A stretch of DNA of 54,138 nucleotides from a virus: IMG/VR virus record IMGVR_UViG_3300034062_004821, positions 1-54,138 of that record; one strand, 5' to 3'. Below the pieces are notes generated by a model. The model made no database searches and was not told where the DNA came from. It saw nothing but the letters and a program-made list of their open reading frames with translations. The position numbers and the translations under genes are program-made. Of this stretch, positions 8,863 to 16,021 are shown one piece after another. Position 1 is the first letter of the stretch. Every line of letters begins with the position of its first letter.

Positions 8863-9108
8863 TCACGCTGACTGATTGATGGTGCTGCTGCGGATCTGCG
8901 CCGCATTCAGCGCATCCTCCTGCTGCAGCTCAGCGCGATGATCTGCGGCAGCACGATCGTGCTCAGCACGGAGCTGACGCATCGCCTGATTGAGCATCGA
9001 CATACGCGCGGCAGGCCTGGCTTCCCGGAAAGCTCTCGTGAAAGTCAGGCTGATTTGCCCGAGACCGGGAAAAGGCGCGCGAAGTCTTGCATATACTTTC
9101 ACAAGCAT
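8863..9108 (-). CDS. Hypothetical protein, first gene of the late operon
   Basis: 81 residues. ATG 9108 is chosen because GGGGAGG lies just upstream. An earlier in-frame Met lacks a ribosome site. N-terminal half looks beta (MLVKVYARLRAPFPGLGQ) and the C-terminal half is a charged helix (QAMRQLRAEHDRAAADHRAE). First gene after the 206-base non-coding stretch, so it may be the leading gene of the late transcript. No family recognised. Confidence 0.55.
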   Translation of the reverse strand: MLVKVYARLRAPFPGLGQISLTFTRAFREARPAARMSMLNQAMRQLRAEHDRAAADHRAELQQEDALNAAQIRSSTINQSA

Positions 9109-9314
9109 AAGCTCCCTCCCCGCCAATACTGTCCGAATACTCACGAACATGTGATTTGTGGGGGTGGCGTGTAACGTCCCGTGTAACCTTTCGGTACACC
9201 CCTCAATGCGTATGTTCGTCATGCGCTTAGGCGCATTTGGATGTTTGAAAATCAATCGGGGCGGGCGCGGCTGCAACCGCAAACTCCCGCCCCTAACCAG
9301 AAAGGCCTCTGGCT
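9109..9314. promoter_or_regulatory. Divergent intergenic region with several inverted repeats
   Basis: About 206 bases separate the late minus operon from a plus-strand membrane gene. It holds ATGCGC-TTAG-GCGCAT (9221-9236), GTGTA/TACAC arms (9181-9199), two nearby GTGTAAC copies, and GGGGCGGG (9258-9265) matching CCCGCCCC (9286-9293) with a nested GCGG/CCGC stem. This is the only sizeable gap at the head of the late operon, so a late promoter should be here, but I see no convincing -35/-10 pair. The GC hairpin may instead end transcription arriving on the minus strand. Confidence 0.5.
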
Positions 9315-9806
9315 ATGAATTACTTAACACAAGACCGCGCCCTTTGGGCAAGCAATTGCCTGCTCTGGCTCGCGATCGCCTTCGGATGCCTGCCCTGGTG
9401 GCTGGATGCCATCGAAGCAGGTTCAGTGGCCGAACACCCCGTAGACTGGATCGTCGCTGCTGGCATTACAGCAGCCCTGATCTCAGTGTCCCTCATCCTC
9501 TCAGGGTGCGTGACCCGGTTTGCTGAGGCTCAGGAAAAAGGCTTCAGCTTCACCGCAGGGATGACCATCCTGCTCGGTAGCATCCTTGTCCTCATTGAGG
9601 CGGGAATGACCCATCAGGGCCTCAGCTGGCTCTCTGAGCGCAAGCCTCTTGCGCCTGACTGGGCCCTCTGGGTGGTCAGCTTCGGCCTCAGCGCTTTCAA
9701 CGTGTTTTCACTTCACACGTTCGCTCGGGACCTGAAGAAAAAAGAGCAGCCCGCCACATCAGCTGGCAAGCTTCTGGCCCTCAAACGCTGGCAAAAAGTC
9801 GCCTGA
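9315..9806 (+). CDS. Four-helix membrane protein on the opposite strand (possible moron)
   Basis: 163 residues with hydrophobic segments near 11-30, 44-65, 78-97 and 112-132, and a basic tail (KLLALKRWQKVA), as expected of an inner-membrane protein with a cytoplasmic C-terminus. It points against both neighbouring operons and is bounded by a GC hairpin upstream and a strong terminator at 9817-9840, so it has its own transcription unit. AAAGG lies nine bases before ATG 9315. Superinfection exclusion or another lysogenic function is possible, but no family is recognised. Confidence 0.68.
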   Translation: MNYLTQDRALWASNCLLWLAIAFGCLPWWLDAIEAGSVAEHPVDWIVAAGITAALISVSLILSGCVTRFAEAQEKGFSFTAGMTILLGSILVLIEAGMTHQGLSWLSERKPLAPDWALWVVSFGLSAFNVFSLHTFARDLKKKEQPATSAGKLLALKRWQKVA

Positions 9807-9812
9807 CAAAGC

Positions 9813-10379
9813 TTAGCGCCGCCCCTTCACCGGGGCGGCGTTCTGCGTTCTGGACTGCATCCCTGCCGGCATTGGCTTTGAGACTTGAGCCTGCTCAACT
9901 ACAGGCTCGGTCAGCACAAGTTCCTCTTCCGCCTCAGGGCGTCCGATCGGGGCGTCCAGAATTTCCCGGCTCTCCCTTTTACCAGCCAGCATACGGGTCA
10001 GAATGCCCGGCGGCGCCCTCTGAATCGGTATGCGTATGGGCTCAAAAGCTATGCCGCCCATGAGCACGTCAGTCTCAGGGCTGAAACTGTACCTAATGAT
10101 GGCCTCGTCCTCGCAGATCCAGACCTCGGCATAGGGCCAGTCCCGGCGAATAACGAACGGGCGCAGGCTGTTGGGGAAATTGGCCTGGAATACGCTGACG
10201 ATCGCCTCTTTCGCGGCCTGAGCCAGCCGTGTTTCAGCCTGCTGGCGGTTGTACACATGCACCACTGCAGCAGAGCACGTCGCCCTGATAGCCTCGCGCA
10301 CATCCCGGGACAGCACGTCATCGACCGGCACCCGGCCAGACCATTCTTTGAGGTGATTGATGACGCTCTTGATCGTCAT
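9813..10379 (-). CDS. Hypothetical protein
   Basis: 188 residues starting at ATG 10379, two bases past the stop of a tiny membrane peptide. The middle is mixed alpha/beta (VWICEDEAIIRYSF); the C-terminus is acidic then Pro/Gln-rich and basic. No recognised family. It lies after the early terminator near 10.49 kb, so its transcription probably differs from that of the early operon. Confidence 0.6.
   Translation of the reverse strand: MTIKSVINHLKEWSGRVPVDDVLSRDVREAIRATCSAAVVHVYNRQQAETRLAQAAKEAIVSVFQANFPNSLRPFVIRRDWPYAEVWICEDEAIIRYSFSPETDVLMGGIAFEPIRIPIQRAPPGILTRMLAGKRESREILDAPIGRPEAEEELVLTEPVVEQAQVSKPMPAGMQSRTQNAAPVKGRR
9817..9840. terminator. Strong hairpin between convergent genes
   Basis: Nine perfect base pairs (CGCCGCCCC with GGGGCGGCG) around a six-base loop. 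It sits between a plus gene ending at 9806 and a minus gene whose last codons it encodes. No long T run on either side, so termination may be partial. It could act in both directions. Confidence 0.65.
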
Positions 10380-10381
10380 GC

Positions 10382-10462
10382 TCAGCCCCTCACAGCTCGC
10401 GCTATCCAGCTGATAATCGGGATGGCCAGGATCATGGCGCAGCAGGTGCTGAATATCACCAT
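10382..10462 (-). CDS. 26-residue single-helix membrane peptide
   Basis: A short frame (MVIFSTCCAMILAIPIISWI then ARAVRG) with GGAGG five bases before ATG 10462. Nearly all of it is one hydrophobic helix ending in Arg residues. The frame is open to 10564 but that longer start lacks a ribosome site. Tiny membrane peptides occur elsewhere in this genome (18720, 21309). Coding status is inferred from the ribosome site and coupling to the next gene. Confidence 0.4.
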   Translation of the reverse strand: MVIFSTCCAMILAIPIISWIARAVRG

Positions 10463-10478
10463 GGCCGCCTCCGAACGC

Positions 10479-10502
10479 AAAAAAGCGGCCCCGCAGGACC
10501 GC
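10479..10502 (-). terminator. Rho-independent terminator of the early minus operon
   Basis: On the minus strand GCGGTCC pairs with GGGCCGC around a short loop, followed by six T residues. It lies about 70 bases beyond the 178-residue gene at 10571, the last of the overlapping early genes, and so likely ends that transcript. Confidence 0.78.
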
Positions 10503-10570
10503 TCGTGTATGCGCTCAGGGCGCAGTTCCCATTTCGAATTTCGGAAAATTAAAGGCGTTCGCATGACGGG

Positions 10571-11107
10571 TCAAGCCACTGTTCGAGCTTTCAGGCCCAT
10601 AAAATCGGCAAGCGCCGTCAGGCCAGTGATAAGCACCGGCACATTGCGCGGAGGAGATCCATGCATCACCCTCTGCACATCAATGAGAGATCGTCTGGAA
10701 TATCGCCGGATAGCCGTGATGGCGGCTAAATACTCCTGCACAGCAGCCTGAGCCTGCTCCTCGCCCATGGGCATTGTCCCGCCGCCCTGGATGTAATCCA
10801 TGAGTTGGCCAGCCACGAGACGTGGCATCCCGATGGCGATGCAATACCGGGCGTAGATCGTGCGGGCATATCTGCCGGCCCAGTATTGCTCCTCCGTCAG
10901 CCTGTGCCGCAGGCGATCGAGAGGACAACACAGCTCGCCCGTAGCCTTGGCGTCACCGAATGCAGCCTCCCTCTGTGCAGAAATTTCAGGGGTCGGCTCC
11001 ACTGTCTCATTGCGCTGAGCCATGCGCCTTTCAAGCTCTTCGGGCGTCGGCCTGATCTTGCCGCAGGCATACCTCACACGCAGCTTTCGCTTACGTCCAC
11101 GCGCCAT
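10571..11107 (-). CDS. Conserved phage protein, basic N-terminus
   Basis: 178 residues. Starts MARGRKRKLRVRYACGKIRP, strongly basic, then helical (LTEEQYWAGRYARTIYARYC; LMDYIQGG). As the last gene before the early terminator it occupies the place of a late-activator or antiterminator, and a basic N-terminus would suit RNA or DNA binding, but this is position-based inference only. ATG overlaps the upstream stop (TGATG). Confidence 0.6.
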   Translation of the reverse strand: MARGRKRKLRVRYACGKIRPTPEELERRMAQRNETVEPTPEISAQREAAFGDAKATGELCCPLDRLRHRLTEEQYWAGRYARTIYARYCIAIGMPRLVAGQLMDYIQGGGTMPMGEEQAQAAVQEYLAAITAIRRYSRRSLIDVQRVMHGSPPRNVPVLITGLTALADFMGLKARTVA

Positions 11108-11340
11108 CAGCCGACCTCCTGCTTTAACGCGAGCGCTGATACGCAGATCAGCCAGCGCCTTTGATTGTCGTCCGTCGCATTATCCGGAAACACCGCGCCG
11201 CAGGCCTCAACGCAGTGATCCGTCGTATGATTTTCGGCGCAGGCGTGAGCAAACGCGACAATGCGCGCCTGCTCAAACCCCGCCAGATCGGGCTCCCGAG
11301 CGCATCCGCAGAGCAGCAGGAGCCCGATCGCATACCTCAC
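11107..11340 (-). CDS. Putative small lipoprotein
   Basis: 77 residues from GTG 11340, overlapping the upstream stop as GTGA. The first 13 residues, MRYAIGLLLLCGC, form a short signal with a lipobox-like ending (LCGC). The mature part has several Cys and His (HACAENHTTDHCVEACG). Likely exported and acylated, perhaps acting on the envelope, but it lies in the early operon rather than with lysis genes. A longer start at 11379 lacks support. Confidence 0.5.
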   Translation of the reverse strand: MRYAIGLLLLCGCAREPDLAGFEQARIVAFAHACAENHTTDHCVEACGAVFPDNATDDNQRRWLICVSALALKQEVG

Positions 11341-11567
11341 GCCATACGCTCTATGTGAGGAGCATTCTCCACCACCCATGCGACCGGATCTGTCGCATTC
11401 GTTTCATCCTTAGTTGGCGTCAATGCACCTAAGGCTGCCGTCAGTTCGGCCTTGAGCACCAGCATCGATGCTTCAATGTCATTAAGCTTCGCGCGCTCCC
11501 ATTCGACCTCGCACAGTCTTTGTTCCGTCTTTTCCAATCGTTCCTGCAGTTCGGCTCTCAGGCTCAT
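11337..11567 (-). CDS. Coiled-coil hypothetical protein
   Basis: 76 residues from ATG 11567, preferred over ATG 11579 because GGAG sits six bases upstream. Residues about 3-40 form a charged coiled coil (LRAELQERLEKTEQRLCEVE). Overlaps the lipoprotein-like gene by four bases. No recognised family. Confidence 0.58.
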   Translation of the reverse strand: MSLRAELQERLEKTEQRLCEVEWERAKLNDIEASMLVLKAELTAALGALTPTKDETNATDPVAWVVENAPHIERMA

Positions 11568-11597
11568 GTTCGTCTCCATTTTTAAAGTTACACGCTA

Positions 11598-11816
11598 CTA
11601 AAACACCTTGCTCCAGTTGTACCGGGGCCCTGACCACGCTGTTTTAAGGCGATCGGCGCACGCCGGGCATCTCTGAGCGCCGTCTACTGTCGGCTGCCCG
11701 CATTCCCTGCCCGTACGCCCGTCCACATGAATGCAATGTTCCATCCGTGGCACCCTGGCGCCATAGATGTGCCGGACCTTCCGCATATGGGGCTTGCTGA
11801 CGTATATGCTGCTCAT
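11598..11816 (-). CDS. Small Cys/His-rich protein, possible zinc ribbon
   Basis: 72 residues with HCIHVDGRTGRECGQ and CPACAD, four Cys in a spacing that could hold one zinc ion. Zinc-ribbon proteins of this size in phage early operons often bind nucleic acid or host RNA polymerase. Start overlaps the stop of the DUF1064-like nuclease. Function not assigned. Confidence 0.58.
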   Translation of the reverse strand: MSSIYVSKPHMRKVRHIYGARVPRMEHCIHVDGRTGRECGQPTVDGAQRCPACADRLKTAWSGPRYNWSKVF

Positions 11817-12178
11817 GCCGCAATCTCCGACACGCGCCTTTGCTTCATAGGCTCAGAATTGCCCTTGCGATCGACGATCCGCAGCTCGTGGGTGGGGAAG
11901 CAGGCCATGAAAACCCTCATGCGAAGGGAAGCGGCCTCGGTGACAATGCCTTTGACGTCTTCGACAATTGTCCGCTTACCTTCTGTGTAGACGAAATCTG
12001 GCTTGTAGGTGCCGATCAACGTGCCGTTAACGCGCAGCGGAAAGGCTGGATGTACCTGCAAGTCCCTGATCGCCTTTCCTCGCTCCATGAGCTTCAGCTG
12101 CGCGTACCGATTGGCCTCAGATCGGCTGTCGAAGGTAAGCCCATCAATCTCTGTCTTTTGAGCGCTGAACTTGTTCAT
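11813..12178 (-). CDS. DUF1064-like endonuclease (Holliday-junction-resolvase type)
   Basis: 121 residues matching the DUF1064 pattern I recall: KTEIDGLTFDSRSEANRYAQL (here 8-28), then LQVHPAFPLRV, then the catalytic block YKPDFVYTE and IVEDVKG. The E of SEANR, D in KPDF and the D/K of EDVKG fit a PD-(D/E)XK site, so a branched-DNA or single-strand nuclease role in recombination or replication is likely. It could replace RusA or RecU function in this phage. Overlaps both neighbours by four bases. Confidence 0.72.
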   Translation of the reverse strand: MNKFSAQKTEIDGLTFDSRSEANRYAQLKLMERGKAIRDLQVHPAFPLRVNGTLIGTYKPDFVYTEGKRTIVEDVKGIVTEAASLRMRVFMACFPTHELRIVDRKGNSEPMKQRRVSEIAA

Positions 12179-12783
12179 GCGGCTCCCCTGATGATTTCAA
12201 TTGCCGGCTCAGGAGTGTGATCAGGCTCGCTCTCGCAGGCCCAGACCTCGCTCTGGCGCTGGATGTCGGCGGGCCATTCGGTGTGAGGGTTTGTGAACGA
12301 CCGCTCGATGAACAGAACCCTGTTGGTGGGCTGCGCGGTGAACCTGCCGTTCCGCAGCTCAAGGAACATGAACTCCTTGGCCTGCTCTGGCTCGGCGCTG
12401 TAGGCGTCATTCAGCGGAGCAACGGTGAAAAGATACTCGCCCAGATACTCATAGCGCTGGCACTTGGTGCGCGCCTCAAGGCCGCTGAGATAGGCATATT
12501 TCAGCACTGAGAATTGCGATCCGTAGCAGTCCCAGTGCTGAGCCTCTTCCAGGCTCCACTCGGCAGCATCCTCGCGGGTGCAGAGGGCATGCAGCGGGAT
12601 ATCCCGCACGATTGCTCCACACTCCAGCATGACATGGCAGCCCCAGGCGCGCCCGGGATAGGCCCGCAGGCCGAACCACACGCAGGGCTCTGTGCCGGCG
12701 TCGGCGTTGCTACGAACGAAGCTGCGCTCAACCTGGCAGTAAATGTGTTGGGGGAGAGATCCTGAGCCTGTGCAGAGGGTCAT
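12175..12783 (-). CDS. Hypothetical protein
   Basis: 202 residues, mixed alpha/beta, with aromatic-rich segments (CVWFGLRAYPGRAWGCHV, EEAQHWDCYGSQFSVLKYAY). The ATG overlaps the stop of the DnaA-like gene and its own stop overlaps the nuclease start, so it is translated in series with both. No family recognised. Confidence 0.6.
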   Translation of the reverse strand: MTLCTGSGSLPQHIYCQVERSFVRSNADAGTEPCVWFGLRAYPGRAWGCHVMLECGAIVRDIPLHALCTREDAAEWSLEEAQHWDCYGSQFSVLKYAYLSGLEARTKCQRYEYLGEYLFTVAPLNDAYSAEPEQAKEFMFLELRNGRFTAQPTNRVLFIERSFTNPHTEWPADIQRQSEVWACESEPDHTPEPAIEIIRGAA

Positions 12784-13142
12784 GACACGCTCGCTGGCCG
12801 CTGCTGGCGCCGCGCCATGGGCTTATTGCTCACCACGGCCACACGCTTACGTATCGCCATCAGCTCAGCCGCATAATCCGGGTTGCTAGCTTCACGCTCA
12901 GCGATCTGCTGACAGGCATACACCACCGTGGAGTGATCTTTCCTGCCCAGGTGCCGCGCAATGACAGGCGTTGTGTGACCAGTCAGCTCACGCGCAATGG
13001 CCATAGCCTCCTGCCGATACCGTGTAGCAGGCTGATGGCGCGTTGACGCCAGCAGATCGCGGCGCCCGATGCGGCGCACCTCGCACACTGCGTCGATGAC
13101 GTGCTGTATCCTTATGTCGTCTCCGGTTTTACCGTTTTTCAT
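12780..13142 (-). CDS. Stand-alone DnaA domain IV-like DNA-binding protein
   Basis: 120 residues from ATG 13142 (GAGG just upstream). Residues about 10-85 match the C-terminal DNA-binding domain of the initiator DnaA: the first helix (IDAVCEVRRI), a basic helix (YRQEAMAIARELTG), then the signature HLGRKDHSTVVYAC at 64-77 which in DnaA contacts the 9-mer box. There is no AAA+ ATPase domain, so it could occupy DnaA boxes without opening DNA, either blocking host initiation, recruiting DnaA partners, or acting as a regulator. The frame is open to 13229, but that start lacks a ribosome site. Confidence 0.82.
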   Translation of the reverse strand: MKNGKTGDDIRIQHVIDAVCEVRRIGRRDLLASTRHQPATRYRQEAMAIARELTGHTTPVIARHLGRKDHSTVVYACQQIAEREASNPDYAAELMAIRKRVAVVSNKPMARRQQRPASVS

Positions 13143-13353
13143 TTTGCCTCGCGCGCGTATCCCCTCAACAGTAACAGTGGTTCTGTTTAGAGAGGTTCTG
13201 TTCGGTGGTGAGAGCCTGAGAGAAGGCATAGGAATACAGCCCAGGCCCGAATGGCCAGGTTTTCCCTACGCCTCCACGATCTGTTCGGCGGAGCCGAGCC
13301 GTCGCTTTGGCCCACCCGGTAACGTGATCCCGTTCCGGATGATTGAGAGCTAC
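13143..13353. other. 211-base stretch with no convincing gene
   Basis: Between the DnaA-like gene and the 47-residue frame both strands have open frames, but none has a ribosome site with protein-like composition. The region could carry an internal promoter or the 5' end of a longer DnaA-like product (start at 13229). I see no clear repeat or hairpin. Confidence 0.4.
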
Positions 13354-13497
13354 TTACGACACCTGGATCAGTGTGCCGGAGACCAGCGCTTCTCTCTTTC
13401 GGACTGCGCTTATGTTTCTTTGATCTCTGCCCATGGTAGAAATTTCGCCCCGCATCGCCACCGTCTGAACCCGACCGATGCAGGTCGTATGCTTCAT
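13354..13497 (-). CDS. 47-residue hypothetical protein
   Basis: ATG 13497 overlaps the TAA of the upstream gene (TAATG) and AGGAGAC lies close upstream, a good ribosome site. Product is basic, MKHTTCIGRVQTVAMRGEIS at the start. No recognised family. Supported by the coupling and ribosome site alone. Confidence 0.45.
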   Translation of the reverse strand: MKHTTCIGRVQTVAMRGEISTMGRDQRNISAVRKREALVSGTLIQVS

Positions 13498-13745
13498 TAA
13501 TTTGTCTCCTCACTGCAGCGCAAAGAAGCGCTTCGCTTTTCAGGGAAATCGACGAAGTGAATGCACCCCCGCTTCGCAAGCGTCTTCAGTTCTTGCGGGG
13601 TGACAAAGGTTCGTATCAGCGGCTCGATCGTCTCGACCGTGCGAGACATGCGCGCGGCTTTGATTTGCGCCTTCACCTCAGCCGGAGCGCGCCATTGCGC
13701 AACCAGCGCGGCCATCCGAAGTGTTTTTGCTGAAGCAAATTTCAT
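13497..13745 (-). CDS. Hypothetical helical protein
   Basis: 82 residues. Helical N-terminal two thirds (LRMAALVAQWRAPAEVKAQI), basic overall, with a C-terminal tail rich in charged residues. ATG overlaps the upstream stop. Might be a small nucleic-acid-binding protein, but no motif decides it. Confidence 0.55.
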   Translation of the reverse strand: MKFASAKTLRMAALVAQWRAPAEVKAQIKAARMSRTVETIEPLIRTFVTPQELKTLAKRGCIHFVDFPEKRSASLRCSEETN

Positions 13746-14203
13746 TGCGCCCCTCCCCGCTCTTCGGATCGCAGCCAGGCATCATCGCGCGCCTTGCCCG
13801 GATATTCCGGCGTAGGCTCATTCTGAATCTCCAATGCGCCGTCGCCGTCACCCAGCTCCAACGCCAGGCGCGCCCGCCTGTTGATCTCTGAGCGCGCTCT
13901 CAGCACCCGCTCTGTAATCTTCTGACGCTTCGCCTGGGCCCTTAAGATGCTCACCAGCGCGCCTAATCGCGCCCCGGCTATGTCCACCCCATAAGCGGTC
14001 ACAAACCGCCCCAGCGCGCTCGTAAGCAGCTCTGAAGCCACGGCCTGCTCCTGCGTCATGGCGCGCGGAGAAAACTCTCCAGCCTCAGCAATCCAATCCT
14101 CATTCGCCAGTATGCGTATCTGCGCCTCCGCCGGCGCCGCATCTCGACGAACCTTGCAGCGCAGGCATGCAGTCTGCCGCTGAGAGGCGTAGCCGTCAGC
14201 CAT
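13742..14203 (-). CDS. Hypothetical helical protein
   Basis: 153 residues. One CLRC pair near the N-terminus, then long helices rich in Ala, Arg and Leu (GARLGALVSILRAQAKRQKI; RARSEINRRARLALELG). The layout suggests a coiled or DNA-associated replication accessory. Start overlaps the helicase stop, which favours a shared role with that helicase. Confidence 0.55.
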   Translation of the reverse strand: MADGYASQRQTACLRCKVRRDAAPAEAQIRILANEDWIAEAGEFSPRAMTQEQAVASELLTSALGRFVTAYGVDIAGARLGALVSILRAQAKRQKITERVLRARSEINRRARLALELGDGDGALEIQNEPTPEYPGKARDDAWLRSEERGGAQ

Positions 14204-15771
14204 CAGGCAGCCCTCCTCAACTTGCGGAAGCGCTTCTGCTCGCGCTCGACCAGTGAATAGGCTGCGCTGTCAGGCATGGCCGGCGGGCGCGCATCGTACC
14301 AACCGAACGGCATCTTCCCGGTCGGGTAAATGCCTCTGAAAATCCCAAACGCCCACTTGCGCGATGCGACTGGCCCGCGCCGGCCATGCTCAAAAGCGTA
14401 GTACAGGCATGCGTCCCAGATCTTCCTAGGCTGATCCAGACAGGGGGCGCGCAGTCCATCGCGCGGAGGCATCGCCAGATGCTTTATTTTCCACTCGCGC
14501 AGCTCGCCGTCCATCACTGTGACGCTCGATCGCGCCGGACGCTCCCAGCCGCAGCATGTGCATATGTTCGCACGCATGGCGCCCGAACACTGCTTGCAGA
14601 CGGCCTTCTCCTTGATCTCCTTAGTCCGCTCGCGCTTTTCGCTGTCGCGTTTCGTCGAGCGATCCAGCTCCCCGACGCCATTGTCCCAAACATCATACAT
14701 ATCGAGGTGGAAGCGTTCGAAATTCCCCGAATGATCCAGCCACAAAGCTGTCTTGGGCGCACCATCAGGGAGAGGACGCATCACGCGCCCGATCTCCTGC
14801 ATGTGCGAACTCAGGCTCTTGCGATAAGGCCTGCAGCTCACACCGATGCGAACTTCTGGAACGTCGAACCCTTTTGTGAGCACACCGCAGGAGACCAGCC
14901 CGTGTATGGTGCTATCCAGCTTGCGGAACTCGCGGATCTTTGCGCGCCGCTCGTCATCGTTCTTGTCGTGATAGCTGATCTGCTCAAAGTTATATCCAGC
15001 CTTCCTGAAAGCGTCACACAGCTCGCGCCCGTGCTCGACAGTTGGACTGAAGACGATGGTCTTGGCAGGACCGCCAAAATGTTCCGTTGTTTTCTTGATC
15101 CATTCGGCGACCACATCACCCACAATGCGGATGCCGGCCTCGCCTGCGCTCTCATCTGAAAATTCGCCGAAGCTATTGAGCCCCAGCTCACTGTCATCAG
15201 GCGACTTGGCCACATAGATCCTGGGCTCGACCAAAAACCCGTCTTTGATCAGGTCGCGCGTCGGAATCACATTGACGACACCGTCCCATTCCTGAGCCAT
15301 GCCCTTCGTGAAAGGCGTTGCGGTCAGGCCAATTTTCACGGCATCCGGGCATTTAGCCAGGAAATCCATCGTGGCTTTGTACCGCGTGTGACATTCATCG
15401 ACTACAATGAGCGTTGGCTGGCGCGGCAAAGTGCGGTTGGCCAGCGTCTGCGCCGAGCAGACCTGTACATGCTCTTCCGGCGCCCACCGCGCATGCTGGC
15501 CTTGGACAATGCCATGAGGGATGCCGTACTGATCAAACACTGCGCTCGTCTGATCCACCAGCGCCACGCGATCGACGATAAAGAGCGCATAACTGCCCTT
15601 CCGGTGAGCCGCCTTCAGAAGCTGTCCTGACATCAAAGTCTTGCCGGCTCCGGTCCCGGCGCACAAAACAAGGCGCTTCTGGCCGTCGCGTATCTTCTCG
15701 CGCAGAGAATTGATCGCCGCGCTCTGATAGTCTCTCAGGACGATTTCCCGGCTATCTGTGTGCGTGAGCAT
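14203..15771 (-). CDS. SF2 DEAD/DEAH-type helicase
   Basis: ATP-dependent nucleic-acid helicase of 522 residues. Motif I GTGAGKT (39-45), motif II DECH (125-128), motif III TATP (about 150-153) and motif VI QEIGRVMRP (about 345) are all present and intact. After the two RecA-like lobes comes a Cys cluster, CKQCSGAMRANICTCCG, a probable zinc finger (about 395-411), and a basic C-terminus. Similar proteins act in phage replication or recombination as the unwinding enzyme. No phage replicative polymerase is seen, so it probably works with host machinery. Its start region overlaps the 3' end of the 89-residue gene. Confidence 0.88.
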   Translation of the reverse strand: MLTHTDSREIVLRDYQSAAINSLREKIRDGQKRLVLCAGTGAGKTLMSGQLLKAAHRKGSYALFIVDRVALVDQTSAVFDQYGIPHGIVQGQHARWAPEEHVQVCSAQTLANRTLPRQPTLIVVDECHTRYKATMDFLAKCPDAVKIGLTATPFTKGMAQEWDGVVNVIPTRDLIKDGFLVEPRIYVAKSPDDSELGLNSFGEFSDESAGEAGIRIVGDVVAEWIKKTTEHFGGPAKTIVFSPTVEHGRELCDAFRKAGYNFEQISYHDKNDDERRAKIREFRKLDSTIHGLVSCGVLTKGFDVPEVRIGVSCRPYRKSLSSHMQEIGRVMRPLPDGAPKTALWLDHSGNFERFHLDMYDVWDNGVGELDRSTKRDSEKRERTKEIKEKAVCKQCSGAMRANICTCCGWERPARSSVTVMDGELREWKIKHLAMPPRDGLRAPCLDQPRKIWDACLYYAFEHGRRGPVASRKWAFGIFRGIYPTGKMPFGWYDARPPAMPDSAAYSLVEREQKRFRKLRRAA

Positions 15772-16021
15772 GCCTGCCCTCCACGCACTCGTAGGCCTGT
15801 CTTTCAGCCTCTGCCCGGCTCAGACCGCCATCAAATTCCATGATGGCTGCCCGCTCCGCCCAGTCATAATAGTGTGGCCAGAGCTGCGCCTTGATGAGAT
15901 CAATGTTGGCCTTGACCCAACGACGCGCATGCGCGTTGAGCTTGCCCGGGCGGAGGGCAAACCTCCACTCGCGGCGGATAATGTCACCGCCCTTCGATCG
16001 TATGTGAGCCATTACGCTCAC
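15752..16021 (-). CDS. Small hypothetical protein
   Basis: 89 residues from GTG 16021, coupled to the upstream stop as GTGA; ATG 16012 is an alternative. Contains GGLSRAEAERQAYECV near the C-terminus, a helix motif seen in small alphaproteobacterial phage proteins and near primase/helicase genes. The Trp/His-rich middle (QLWPHYYDWAER) is likely a folded core. Overlaps the helicase by 20 bases. Function unknown. Confidence 0.6.
   Translation of the reverse strand: MSVMAHIRSKGGDIIRREWRFALRPGKLNAHARRWVKANIDLIKAQLWPHYYDWAERAAIMEFDGGLSRAEAERQAYECVEGRHAHAHR

Noticed and set aside
13187-13579. Minus-strand frame of 130 codons
   Set aside because: No ribosome site, composition unlike a protein, and it overlaps the better supported 82-residue and 47-residue genes.
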